The translations under genes and the position numbers were made by a program. Under the pieces are notes generated by a model, which was not told the DNA's origin, ran no database searches, and saw only the letters and a program-made list of their open reading frames with translations. From Paeniglutamicibacter quisquiliarum (GTDB taxonomy: Bacteria > Actinomycetota > Actinomycetes > Actinomycetales > Micrococcaceae), in NCBI RefSeq assembly GCF_019084045.1, contig NZ_JAHRED010000005.1, positions 124,001 to 188,000 of the forward strand: a stretch of DNA of 64,000 nucleotides, in the 5' to 3' direction. Shown piece by piece: positions 1-8,700 of this stretch. The first letter of the stretch is position 1. Every line of letters begins with the position of its first letter.

Positions 1-749
1 CTGGCAACGGCGTTTCCGCCGTTGCAGCCCTCGACTCCCTCAACGGAAGTGAAACGCCCGCCGGCCTCGCGCACGATGGGCACCAGGGCAGCCATGTCAT
101 AGAGGTTCAGTTCCGGTTCGGCCGCCAGGTCGACGGCGCCCTCGGCCACCATGCAGTAGGACCAGAAGTCCCCGTAGGCGCGGGTGCGCCACATGGCGTC
201 GGTGAGGTTGAGCATGTTCCCCAGCTGGTCGCGTTCCTTCCAGCCCGAGAGCGAGGAGTACGACAGCGAGGCATCCTCCAGCTTGGCCACGGAGGAGACC
301 TGCAGCCTGTGGGCGCTGGCCATCGACCGTCCGGTGTAGGCGCCCATGTCCTTGGCGGCCCACCAGCGGCGGTTCAGCGCAGGGGCTGAGACCAGCCCGA
401 CAACGGGCTCCCCGTCGTCGATCAGCGCGATCAGCGTGGCCCACACCGGGACGCCGCGAATGAAGTTCTTGGTCCCGTCGATCGGGTCGATGACCCAGTG
501 CCGGTTGGACTTGCCGGTGGTGCCGAATTCCTCGCCGGTGATGGCGTCGCGCGGACGAGCCCGGGAGATGTGCGACCGGATGGCTTCCTCCGCCGCCTTG
601 TCTGCATCCGAGACCGGGGTCAAATCCGGCTTGGTCTCCACCACCAGGTCCACGGCGTTGAAGCGCGAGAGGGTCAGGGCGTCGACCGAGTCGGCAATGA
701 CGTGGGCCAGGCGCAGGTCATCGTTGTAGGTCATGACATCGGTTTTCAT
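1..749 (-). CDS. hisN: Histidinol-phosphatase / inositol monophosphatase family (3' end outside window)
   Basis: This minus-strand frame stays open from an ATG at 749 to the left edge of the window, so the C-terminus is missing. The protein starts [20 protein letters not shown] and carries the metal-binding signatures of the inositol-monophosphatase fold: GEEFG near residue 70 and [12 protein letters not shown] near residue 85. A family of this type (HisN) dephosphorylates L-histidinol phosphate in histidine synthesis in Actinobacteria, and the string [18 protein letters not shown] fits that subgroup. A second ATG at 734 is possible, but the -10-like hexamer seven bases upstream of 749 favours the longer form as a leaderless start. 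The family is secure. The exact substrate is inferred, because inositol-1-phosphatases share these motifs. Confidence 0.85.
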   Translation of the reverse strand, partial: MKTDVMTYNDDLRLAHVIADSVDALTLSRFNAVDLVVETKPDLTPVSDADKAAEEAIRSHISRARPRDAITGEEFGTTGKSNRHWVIDPIDGTKNFIRGVPVWATLIALIDDGEPVVGLVSAPALNRRWWAAKDMGAYTGRSMASAHRLQVSSVAKLEDASLSYSSLSGWKERDQLGNMLNLTDAMWRTRAYGDFWSYCMVAEGAVDLAAEPELNLYDMAALVPIVREAGGRFTSVEGVEGCNGGNAVA

Positions 750-756
750 AACCTTA

Positions 757-762
757 AACCTA
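757..762 (-). promoter_or_regulatory. -10 element of a leaderless hisN promoter
   Basis: On the minus strand TAGGTT (TANNNT type) ends seven bases before the ATG at 749. The predicted transcription start therefore coincides with the start codon. There is no Shine-Dalgarno sequence. Confidence 0.5.
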
Positions 763-862
763 TCCCACAAGGCGGCGGCAGTCCTGCAAGATGTCGGGAC
801 GGCGGCGCCGGAGCGTGCCGGACAGCGCCCGGGTGTGCGCTTGCGCACACCCGGGCACCGGG

Positions 863-1966
863 CTAGGCGGTACCCAGCTCCTTGGCCTCGGCGGTTTCGT
901 CCTGTCCCAGCAACCGGCGGAAGGAATCGAGCCGGGCGATGCCCACCGGGCCCGCCTCCCCGGAGGCGACCCAGGAATCGAGTGCGCACTGGGGTTCGGT
1001 GGCCTTGTGGGTGCAGCCGCGGGCGCACTTGTTGGCGATCGGGACCAGGTCGTCGAAGGCGTTGAGGATGTTTTCCGGGTCGACCAGGGCCAGGCCGAAG
1101 GAGCGGATGCCGGGGGTGTCGATGATCCAGCTGCCGGCGGGCGCGTCGTCGATGCGCAACGCCAGAGCGGAGGAGGAGGTGTGCCGGCCGCGGCCGGTGA
1201 CGGCGTTGACGTTGCCGGTGGCCCGCTGCGCGCCGGTGAGGGCGTTGACCAGCGTGGACTTGCCCACGCCCGAGTGCCCGATGACGACCGAGACCTTGGA
1301 GGCGAGGTGCTCGCGCAATTCCTCCACCGGGGTGCCGGCCAGCCGGGCCGAAAGCCCGTCGGCGCTTCGGGCGTCGATGCCGGTGGCCGATTCGTCGGTG
1401 GTGCGCGAGACCACGATGTCGATGTCCAGGTGCCGGTAGTTCTCCAGGAACGGCTCCGGGTCCCGCACATCGGCCTTGGTGATGCACAGCAACGGGTGGA
1501 TCCCCGCGTCGAAGGCGGCGACGATGGCCCTGTCGATGAACCCGGTGCGCGGCTCCGGGTTTGCGGCGGCCACCACGATGACCAGCTGGTCGACGTTCGC
1601 CACGACCACGCGCTCCACCGGGTCGGTGTCGTCGGCGCTGCGGCGCAGCAGGGTGCTGCGGTCTTCGATGCGCACCAGCCGCGCCAGCGTGTCGGGCTCC
1701 CCGGAGGTGTCGCCCACCAGCGCCACGAAGTCGCCGGGCACCACCGGATTGCGGCGCAGCTCGCGGGCGCGGGCGGCAATCACGATCCGCTCCTCGGGGG
1801 TGTCCTCGTCAAGGATGGCCCGGTAGCGGCCGCGGTCCACCGTGATGATCCGTCCGATGAGCGCGTCCTCGTAGGCCGGGCGGTCCTTGGTGCGGGGGCG
1901 TGATCCTTTTTTGTTGGGCCGGATGCGGACATCCGATTCGTCCCAATCCCGTGTGTTGCGTGTCAT
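863..1966 (-). CDS. rsgA: Ribosome small-subunit-dependent GTPase A
   Basis: This 367-residue protein is a circularly permuted GTPase that helps late 30S subunit maturation. An OB-fold-like N-terminal part precedes the GTPase core. The G motifs appear in permuted order: TKAD (G4) at 163-166, GHSGVGKST (G1/P-loop) at 230-238 and DTPG (G3) at 283-286. They are followed by a zinc-binding knuckle with Cys314, Cys318, His320 and Cys327. Length and motif order are normal for the family. The gene starts 4 bp after the aroA stop, so aroA-rsgA is probably one transcript, the same pairing as in mycobacteria. Confidence 0.95.
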   Translation of the reverse strand: MTRNTRDWDESDVRIRPNKKGSRPRTKDRPAYEDALIGRIITVDRGRYRAILDEDTPEERIVIAARARELRRNPVVPGDFVALVGDTSGEPDTLARLVRIEDRSTLLRRSADDTDPVERVVVANVDQLVIVVAAANPEPRTGFIDRAIVAAFDAGIHPLLCITKADVRDPEPFLENYRHLDIDIVVSRTTDESATGIDARSADGLSARLAGTPVEELREHLASKVSVVIGHSGVGKSTLVNALTGAQRATGNVNAVTGRGRHTSSSALALRIDDAPAGSWIIDTPGIRSFGLALVDPENILNAFDDLVPIANKCARGCTHKATEPQCALDSWVASGEAGPVGIARLDSFRRLLGQDETAEAKELGTA

Positions 1967-1970
1967 GTGC

Positions 1971-3296
1971 TTAGCGCGAGGCCTTCCCGCTGGCGGCCAG
2001 CGTGGTCCAAAGTGTGGGGAAATCCGGCATGGTCTTTGCCGTGGTGGCGATGTCGACGACCTTCACCCCGGGCACCGCCAGGCCGATGATGGCCCCGGCG
2101 GTGGCCATGCGGTGGTCGGCGTAGGTTTCGAAGCTTCCGCCGTGCAGCGGGGCCGGTTCGATCAACAGCCCGTCATCCAGCTCGGTGACCCTGCCGCCGA
2201 GGTTGTTGAGTTCGGTCACGAGCGCCGCGAGCCTGTCGGTCTCGTGGCCGCGCAGGTGGGCGATGCCGGTCAGCCGGGATGGGCCGGTCGCCAGCGCGCA
2301 GATGGCCGCCAGTGTCGGGGCCAGTTCGGAGGCATCGGCGTAGTCGATGCCGGAGATCTCCTGCGGTCCGGTCAGCTGCAGGGTGCCGTCGTCCAGGTGT
2401 TCGACGCGCGCCCCCATGCGGCTGAGGATACTGCGCCACTGGTCGCCGACCTGGGTTGTCACGCCGGGCCAATGCGGGATCCGCACGGTGCCGCCGGTGA
2501 CCATGGCGGCGCCGAGGAACGGACCGGCGTTGGACAGGTCAGGTTCCATGGTGCGCTCGAAGGCGCTGATCTTCCCGGGTTCGACCTTCCAGCTGCGCTC
2601 GTCCGGGCGGGTGATGACGACGCCGAGCTCGCGCAGGGTCTGCACCGTCATCTCGATGTGGTCCGGGCTGGCGATGCGGCCCGGGGCCGCGACGATCTCC
2701 ATGCCGTGCACGGTTCGCGCGGCGACGAGCATCAGGGCGCTGATGAACTGGGAGGAGCCCGAGGCGTCGAGCACGATGCGCCCGCCGGGCAGGGTTCCGG
2801 TGCCGTTCACGGTTGCCGGCAGCAATCCCGGCGCCCCGTGCTCGGTGACCGGGACCCCGAGGTCGGAAAGCGCGGTGAGCACCGGGGCCATGGGGCGCAG
2901 GCGTGCATGCGGGTCGCCGTCGAAGGTGAAGGAGCCGCGGGCCAGAGCCGCCAACGGGGGGACGAAGCGCATGACGGTCCCGGCCAGGCCGCAGTCGATG
3001 TCCACCTGGCCCATCTCGGCCTCGAGATCCATCGGGGTGATGCGAAGCTCTAGGGTGCCGTCGGGGGCGTCGATGGTTTCGATGCCGGTGCCCAGGGCGC
3101 GCAGGGCTCCGATCATCAGGTCCGAGTCCCGGGACGCCAGCGCGTTGGAAATGCGCGAGGGCCCGTCGGCCAGGGCAGCGAGCAGCAAGTACCTGTTGGT
3201 CAACGACTTGGACGCCGGGACGACGACGGTGCCGTCAACGGGGTGCGCGGGGTGCGGGGCGTCCCACGTGGTGTCCAGGGTTTCTTGGGTGCTCAA
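1971..3296 (-). CDS. aroA: 3-phosphoshikimate 1-carboxyvinyltransferase (EPSP synthase)
   Basis: EPSP synthase joins shikimate-3-phosphate and phosphoenolpyruvate in the shikimate pathway. The frame is open up to 3509, but I place the start at a TTG at 3296 because GGAGG lies six bases upstream and the first conserved block (VPASKSLTNRYLLLAALA) follows after about 25 residues. This gives 441 residues, the usual size. Other family motifs are GDPHARLRPM and the C-terminal DHRMATAGAIIGLA. The 71 residues upstream of the TTG are Arg/Pro-rich and look non-coding. The start lies about 200 bp from a divergent sigH promoter. Confidence 0.95.
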   Translation of the reverse strand: MSTQETLDTTWDAPHPAHPVDGTVVVPASKSLTNRYLLLAALADGPSRISNALASRDSDLMIGALRALGTGIETIDAPDGTLELRITPMDLEAEMGQVDIDCGLAGTVMRFVPPLAALARGSFTFDGDPHARLRPMAPVLTALSDLGVPVTEHGAPGLLPATVNGTGTLPGGRIVLDASGSSQFISALMLVAARTVHGMEIVAAPGRIASPDHIEMTVQTLRELGVVITRPDERSWKVEPGKISAFERTMEPDLSNAGPFLGAAMVTGGTVRIPHWPGVTTQVGDQWRSILSRMGARVEHLDDGTLQLTGPQEISGIDYADASELAPTLAAICALATGPSRLTGIAHLRGHETDRLAALVTELNNLGGRVTELDDGLLIEPAPLHGGSFETYADHRMATAGAIIGLAVPGVKVVDIATTAKTMPDFPTLWTTLAASGKASR

Positions 3297-3508
3297 CGGC
3301 TGCCTCCGGGTCTCAAGGGATGCCGCGGGTCGTGGCGCGGCGGTGATTTGGGGGAGTAGGGAATGGGGTCTGGGTCGCTGGCGGCGCCGTTGCCGCCGGT
3401 GGTGGCTTCCTGCCGTGTGCGGGAAACACCGATGGAACGGGGGCGGGTCTGTGCAAGCGGTGCGCGGTGTTGGGCCGTGCTCTGGAAAACGCTGCCCCCT
3501 GTGGCCCA

Positions 3509-3514
3509 ATTCTA
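3509..3514 (-). promoter_or_regulatory. Candidate -10 element for aroA-rsgA
   Basis: TAGAAT on the minus strand is a good TANNNT -10 hexamer, about 210 bases upstream of the aroA start. Its upstream half would overlap the -35 box of the divergent sigH promoter at 3537. The -35 box for aroA itself is not convincing. Confidence 0.35.
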
Positions 3515-3536
3515 GCCGCAGCCGGGCGACACCGGT

Positions 3537-3562
3537 GGAATAGAGTCGCGTGCTTGCGTGTT
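3537..3562 (+). promoter_or_regulatory. SigR/SigH-type promoter (GGAAT-N18-GTT) driving sigH-rsrA
   Basis: GGAAT occupies 3537-3541 and GTT 3560-3562, separated by exactly 18 bases. This is the published consensus for SigR of Streptomyces and SigH of Mycobacterium. It lies just upstream of the gene for a SigH/SigR-type sigma factor, so positive autoregulation is the obvious reading. The predicted transcription start is near 3569, leaving a leader of roughly 85-150 nt. Confidence 0.75.
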
Positions 3563-3653
3563 ACCCCCTATATGGCCCGCGCACTCCGACGGTGAAACAC
3601 GGAGGACGGTGCCATAGGCAGGCGAACCAACCATGGCGACAGGCGGAGGACTT

Positions 3654-4373
3654 ATGGGAGTACTGTTGGCGGAATCCCCGGCCCCGAGCGCGGCACGGCT
3701 ACGCGTAGACTTGGCCGTGATGACCGAACATATACAGGGCACCGACACTGTACCGGTAGCCAATGAGACCGAAGCACAACGGCGCGAGCGCTTCGAACGC
3801 GACGCGCTGCAATATGTCGACCAGCTCTACTCCGCGGCGATGCGCATGGCGCGCAATCCCGCCGACGCCGAGGACCTGGTCCAGGAGGCCTACACCAAGG
3901 CGTATTCGGCCTTCCACCAGTACAAGCCCGGGACCAACCTGAAGGCCTGGCTGTACCGGATCCTGACCAACACCTACATCAACCTCTACCGCAAGCGGCA
4001 ACGCGAACCGCTGCGCACCGGGACTGACACCGTCGAGGACTGGCAAATGGCCAAGTCTGCCGAACACACCCCCCAGGGGCTGCGCTCGGCGGAGGTCGAG
4101 GCCCTCGACCACCTGCCGGACTCGGACGTGAAGAACGCGTTGCAGTCGATTGCCGAGGAGTTCAGGTTGGCGGTGTACTTCGTGGACGTCGAGGGTTTCC
4201 CCTACAAGGACGCCGCGGAGATTCTCGGTGTACCGATCGGCACGGTGATGTCGCGGTTGCACCGGGGACGTAAACAATTGCGAGAATTGCTGGCCGACTA
4301 CGCGCACGAGCGCGGGATCGGTCCAGCACAAAAGACCCAAGGGGCACCCACGCCCGGAGCGGAGAAGAAATAA
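3654..4373 (+). CDS. sigH: ECF sigma factor, SigH/SigR type (thiol-oxidative and heat stress)
   Basis: The protein has region 2 (the segment from [24 protein letters not shown] through [12 protein letters not shown]) and region 4 ([21 protein letters not shown], then [18 protein letters not shown]). The cognate anti-sigma factor follows with a one-base stop/start overlap. By homology it directs transcription of thioredoxin, mycothiol and protease genes when disulfide stress releases it. The start is uncertain. ATG 3654 has GGAGG four bases upstream. ATG 3633 is possible. ATG 3720 ([12 protein letters not shown]) is where I recall conservation in Arthrobacter beginning, and it would give 217 residues. 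The stretch between 3654 and 3720 uses rarer codons. Confidence 0.9.
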   Translation: MGVLLAESPAPSAARLRVDLAVMTEHIQGTDTVPVANETEAQRRERFERDALQYVDQLYSAAMRMARNPADAEDLVQEAYTKAYSAFHQYKPGTNLKAWLYRILTNTYINLYRKRQREPLRTGTDTVEDWQMAKSAEHTPQGLRSAEVEALDHLPDSDVKNALQSIAEEFRLAVYFVDVEGFPYKDAAEILGVPIGTVMSRLHRGRKQLRELLADYAHERGIGPAQKTQGAPTPGAEKK

Positions 4374-4639
4374 TGGGTGACTGCCATTCGCTGGGCGACT
4401 GCGACGACAATCGCATCGTCCGCCTCTACGAGTACCTTGACGGTGCGCTGTCGCTGAAGGATCTCAATGAGGTCAAGGCACACCTGGAGCATTGTGCCGA
4501 GTGCGCCGAGGAGTACGACCTGGAGTGCATCATCCGCTCCGTCGTGCGCCGCAGCTGCCAGGAGATTGCGCCCGACACGTTGAAGTCCAAGATCATCACG
4601 CGCATTTCCGAGATCCGCGTGGAATCGGGCCACGCCTAG
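4373..4639 (+). CDS. rsrA: Zinc-dependent, redox-sensitive anti-sigma factor (RsrA/RshA type)
   Basis: This 88-residue protein has the ZAS signature HLEHCAEC (His-x3-Cys-x2-Cys) near residues 37-44, with additional Cys residues at the N-terminus (CHSLGDC) and at 57-62. In the family, zinc-bound reduced protein holds the sigma factor, and disulfide formation between the motif cysteines releases it. Translational coupling to sigH (TAATG) supports equal synthesis of the pair. Length and motif are typical. Confidence 0.92.
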   Translation: MGDCHSLGDCDDNRIVRLYEYLDGALSLKDLNEVKAHLEHCAECAEEYDLECIIRSVVRRSCQEIAPDTLKSKIITRISEIRVESGHA

Positions 4640-4666
4640 GCCCGCCGAGCGCGGCCAGCACACGCG

Positions 4667-4723
4667 AAAAAGGGCCGGACCCCGGTTCGCCGTCTGACGA
4701 CGGTTTCGGGGTCCGGCCCTTTT
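4667..4723. terminator. Bidirectional intrinsic terminator after rsrA
   Basis: The arm AAAAGGGCCGGACCCCG is perfectly complementary to CGGGGTCCGGCCCTTTT. A-tract and T-tract flank the stem, so it can act on both strands. The loop itself contains a smaller hairpin (CCGTC/GACGG). Confidence 0.85.
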
Positions 4724-4736
4724 GCGGTTAAGCCCG

Positions 4737-4775
4737 GGCCCGCCGGTCCCGGTGTAGCACCGGGGCCGGCGGGCC
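4737..4775 (-). terminator. G+C-rich stem-loop after the bL37 gene
   Basis: An 18-bp stem with a three-base TAG loop pairs 4737-4754 with 4758-4775, with one G-T wobble. There is no T-run, so it may stabilise the 3' end rather than terminate. It lies 7 bp beyond the bL37 stop codon. Confidence 0.5.
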
Positions 4776-4781
4776 AGTGGT

Positions 4782-4856
4782 TTAGGTGTTGGGGCGCTTG
4801 CCGTGGTTGGCGCCGCCGCGCTTGCGATCCTTACGCTTACGGGAACGTTTGCTCAT
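4782..4856 (-). CDS. Ribosomal protein bL37 (24 residues)
   Basis: A tiny basic gene encodes MSKRSRKRKDRKR followed by GGANHGKRPNT and a TAA stop. The N-terminal half is almost all Lys and Arg, and the ANHGKRPN tail is the part I recall from bL37, the short actinobacterial large-subunit protein first seen in mycobacterial ribosome structures. AAAGGAG lies seven bases before the ATG, an excellent ribosome-binding site. Mycobacterial homologues also sit beside the sigH anti-sigma gene, as far as I recall. Genes this small are often missed in annotation. Confidence 0.8.
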   Translation of the reverse strand: MSKRSRKRKDRKRGGANHGKRPNT

Positions 4857-4957
4857 GTGAGGACTCCTTTGTGATCTTGGTCCCAGGTTGGACTCCGTCC
4901 AGTCTGCCATACCGGCGGGACCGGACCCAATGCACGGGGCTCCCCGTGGCAAAAATG

Positions 4958-5563
4958 TCAGCTGGTGCCGGGCTCCGGCAACCCCAGCCAGGTGAACCAG
5001 CCGCGGTGCAGCACCAGCCAGGCCATCAGGCCGTAGCCGGCCTGTCCCGGCAGCCCGCCGTTGACCGAAAGGTCGTTGCGCCACTGGGCGTGGTTCTGCA
5101 GCGGCGTGAAGGTGTCCACGAAGTGGTGCTTGCGGCGCGTTGCAACGTCCGCGTACACGTGGGAAAGCTCGGCCAGGCGGGCATTGCGTTCGGGATCCAG
5201 CCCCGGGGCCGGACCCACGACGAGGGCCTTGATGCTCATTTGCGAGGCCGAGTCCAGGATGTTGGCCAGGTTCAGCCGCGAACGGGCCGTTGACAGCCCC
5301 AGGTCAAGGTCCCGGTCCGACAGCGCGATGACCAGGCGGTTGTCGACGTTCTCGCCGAAACGCCGCTGGGCCTCGTCGAACCAGCGGGTGCTCAGGGCCT
5401 CGGACCCCTCGCCGGGGGCGGCAAGCGTGTAGCTCTCGATGCGGACATCGGTGTTCGAGGTGCGTGCCAGCACGCGGCCGTACCAACCCAGGGCCCGCGG
5501 GTCGCCGTGTCCGGCCAGGAGTTCGTCGCCGATGGCGGTAAGTCGAATAGTGCGGTAATCCAC
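4958..5563 (-). CDS. SGNH/GDSL-hydrolase-like protein lacking catalytic residues
   Basis: This 201-residue protein looks like a small SGNH hydrolase: a block-I-like RLTAIGDELLAGHGDPRALGW at the N-terminus, a middle part resembling the family's alpha/beta sheet (IKALVVGPAP), and a C-terminal GQAGYGLMAWLVL that corresponds to the usual block V. However, block I reads Gly-Asp-Glu (12-14) where the nucleophilic Ser of GDS should be. The C-terminal Asp-x-x-His is replaced by Asn-Gly-Gly-Leu. Enzymatic activity is therefore doubtful. There is no signal peptide. It sits alone between kgd and bL37 and its function is unknown. Confidence 0.75.
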   Translation of the reverse strand: MDYRTIRLTAIGDELLAGHGDPRALGWYGRVLARTSNTDVRIESYTLAAPGEGSEALSTRWFDEAQRRFGENVDNRLVIALSDRDLDLGLSTARSRLNLANILDSASQMSIKALVVGPAPGLDPERNARLAELSHVYADVATRRKHHFVDTFTPLQNHAQWRNDLSVNGGLPGQAGYGLMAWLVLHRGWFTWLGLPEPGTS

Positions 5564-5616
5564 GAATGACCTTTCTCAGGGCGCGTACCAACCAACACTA
5601 GCAGTCGGTTAAGCGA

Positions 5617-5695
5617 CCTCGGGGCGGGACACCGTGGGTGTCCCGCCCCGAGGGCTGTTCACGCGGTCCGCACACCGAAGTGGGCGGACCGCGTG
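5617..5695 (-). terminator. Two strong stem-loops downstream of kgd
   Basis: The first stem pairs 5617-5633 with 5637-5653 (17 bp, three-base loop). The second pairs 5660-5671 with 5684-5695 (12 bp). Both lie between the kgd stop and the next minus-strand gene. Neither has a clear T-run, but together they would form a transcription barrier or a stable 3' end. Confidence 0.6.
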
Positions 5696-5705
5696 TCGCG
5701 GTGCC

Positions 5706-8700
5706 TTAGCGGCCGAAGGCGGCGGTGAGCAGGCGGGCCTGCTCGACCTCGTGGCGCTTGTGCGTGCCGGTGGAGGTTGCTGCCGATGCCTTGCGGGAGA
5801 CCAGGCGCACGGCCTTGCCCAGCTCGGCGGGCAGGTTCAGACCGACGAACGGCCACGGACCCTGGTTGGCGGGCTCGTCCTGTGCCCAGACGACCTCGGC
5901 GTTCGGGTACTTGGCCACCTCTGCGGCAATCGCCTCGGCGGGCAGCGGGTAGAGCTGCTCGACGCGCACGATCGCGGTCTTGGTGTCGTTCGCCTTGGTG
6001 CGCGCGGCTGCCAGGTCGTAGTACAGGCGGCCCGAGACCAGCAGCACGCGATCCACGTCGGCCGGGTTCAGGTTCGCGGCATCCGGGATGACTTCCTGGA
6101 AGGTGCCGGTGGTGAAGTCCTCCACCGAAGACGCGGCGGCCTTCAGGCGCAGCAGCTGCTTCGGGGTGAAGATGACCAACGGCTTGCGCGGACGGGCGTA
6201 GGCCTGGCGGCGCAACAGGTGGAAGTGGTTGGCGCCGGTGGAGGGCTGGGCCACGACCATGTTGTTTTCCGCGCACATCTGCAGGAAACGCTCGATGCGG
6301 GCTGAGGAGTGGTCCGGGCCCTGTCCCTCGTAGCCGTGCGGAAGCATCATGACCAGCGAGGAGCGCTGGCCCCACTTCTGCTCGGCGGAGGAGATGAACT
6401 CGTCGATGACCGTCTGGGCGCCGTTGACGAAGTCGCCGAACTGGGCCTCCCAGAGCACCAGGGCGTCCGGGCGTTCCACCGAGTAGCCGTATTCGAAGCC
6501 CAGGGCCGCGTATTCGCTCAGCAGCGAATCGTAGATCCACAGCTTGGCCTGGTCCTCGGAGAGGTTCAGCAGCGGGTACCAGGTGCCGCCGTTGAGGCGG
6601 TCGTGGAAGACCGCGTGGCGCTGCACGAAGGTGCCGCGGCGCGAGTCCTGGCCGGCCAGGCGAACCGGCACGCCTTCCATGGACAACGTGCCGAAGGCGG
6701 CGATTTCCGCCATGCCCCAGTCGATCCCGCCCTCGCGGCTCATCTTCTCGCGGCGCTCCAGGAGCACCTTGAGCTTCGGGTGGACGGTGAAGTCCTCCGG
6801 GATGGCCAGGTGGGCGGCGCCGATGTGCGCCAGGGTCTCGGCCGTGATGGCCGTGTCCTTGGGTGCGGCGGCGGAGGCCTCGTCCTCGCGCTGGGCCGCG
6901 GGCAGCTCCAGGTCGTGGATGGCCGAGGTGCCCGGGGTGATCACCGGGATCGGGCTGGTCTGCGCCGCGTGGGTCTCGGCGAAGACGCGCTCCAGGCGTT
7001 CCTGGTAGTCGCGCAGCGCCTGGTCGGCCTCGTCCTGCGTGATGTCGCCGCGGCCGACAAGGGCCTCGGTGTACAACTTGCGGGTCGAGCGCTTGGCCTC
7101 GATGAGGTTGTACATCATCGGCTGCGTCATCGACGGGTCGTCGCCCTCGTTGTGGCCACGGCGGCGGTAGCACACCATGTCGATGACGACGTCCTTGTTG
7201 AAGCGCTGGCGGTAGGCGAAGGCCAGCTGGGCCACGTGGACCACGGACTCCGGCTCGTCGCCGTTGACGTGGAACACTGGCGCCTGGACCTGCTTGGCGA
7301 CGTCGGTGGCGTACACCGAGGAGCGCGAGTCGGTCGGGGCGGTGGTGAAGCCGACCTGGTTGTTCACGATCACGTGGATCGTGCCGCCGGTCTTGTAGCC
7401 CTCGAGCTGGGACAGCGTGAGGGTCTCGCCGACCACGCCCTGCCCGGCGAATGCTGCGTCGCCGTGCACCAGGATCGGCAGGACGTTGAAGTCCTTGGAT
7501 CCGGAGCGGTCCTGCTTGGCGCGCACGATGCCCTCGAGGACCGGGTTCACGGCCTCCAGGTGCGAGGGGTTGGCGGCCAGGTAGACCTTGGTCTCGTTGC
7601 CCGAGTCCGAGGTGTAGGAACCCTCGGTGCCCAGGTGGTACTTCACGTCGCCCGAGCCTTGCACGGAGCCGGGTGTCGCGGTGCCCTCGAATTCGCGGAA
7701 GACCTGGGAGTAGGTCTTGCCGGCGATGTTGGTCAGCACGTTCAGGCGGCCGCGGTGGGCCATGCCGATGGCGACCTCCTCCATGCCGGCGTCGGCGGCG
7801 TCGGAGATGATGCCGTCGAGCAGCGGAATCAGGGATTCGCCGCCCTCCAGGGAGAAGCGCTTCTGGCCGACGAACTTGGTCTGCAGGAAGGTCTCGAAGG
7901 CCTCCGCGGAGTTCAGCTTGGACAGGATGCGCAGCTGCTCTTCGCGGGTCGGCTTGGTGTACGGGTGCTCCAGCTCGTCCTGGAACCACTTGCGTTCCAC
8001 TGGATCCTGGATGTGCATGTACTCGATGCCGATGGTGCGGCAGTACGCGTCGCGCAGCACGCCGAGGATGTCGCGCAGCATCAGGCGGTCCTTGCCGCCG
8101 AATCCGCCGGTGACCCATTCGCGGTCCAGGTCCCACAGCGTCAGGCCGTAGGTCTGGATGTCGAGGTCTGGGTGGCGGCGCTGGACGTATTCCAGCGGGT
8201 TGGTGTCGGCCATCAGGTGGCCGCGCACGCGGTAGGAGTGCACCAGCTGCTGGATGCGGGCGATCTTGTTGATCTGCAGGTCGATGTCGACCTGGTTGTC
8301 GACTGCCCAGCGGACCGGCTCGTACGGGATGCGCAGCGCCTCGAAGATCTCGTCGTAGAAGCCCTGCTCGCCCAGCAGCAGGGACTCGACGATCTTGAGG
8401 AACTCGCCGGAGCCCGCACCCTGGATGACGCGGTGGTCATAGGTGGAGGTCAGCGTGATGGTCTTGCCCACACCCTGCAGCGCCACGGTCTTTTCGCTCG
8501 CACCGCGGAACTCGGCCGGGTACTCGAGGGCGCCGACGCCCACGATGGTGGCCTGGCCCTTGGAGAGGCGCGGAACCGAGTGAACGGTGCCGATGCCGCC
8601 GGGGTTGGTCAGCGACACGGTGGTGCCGGCGTAGTCGTCGGCGGTGAGCTTGTTGGCCCGGGCGCGCTTGATCAGGTCCTCGTAGGTGTCCCAGAACTCG

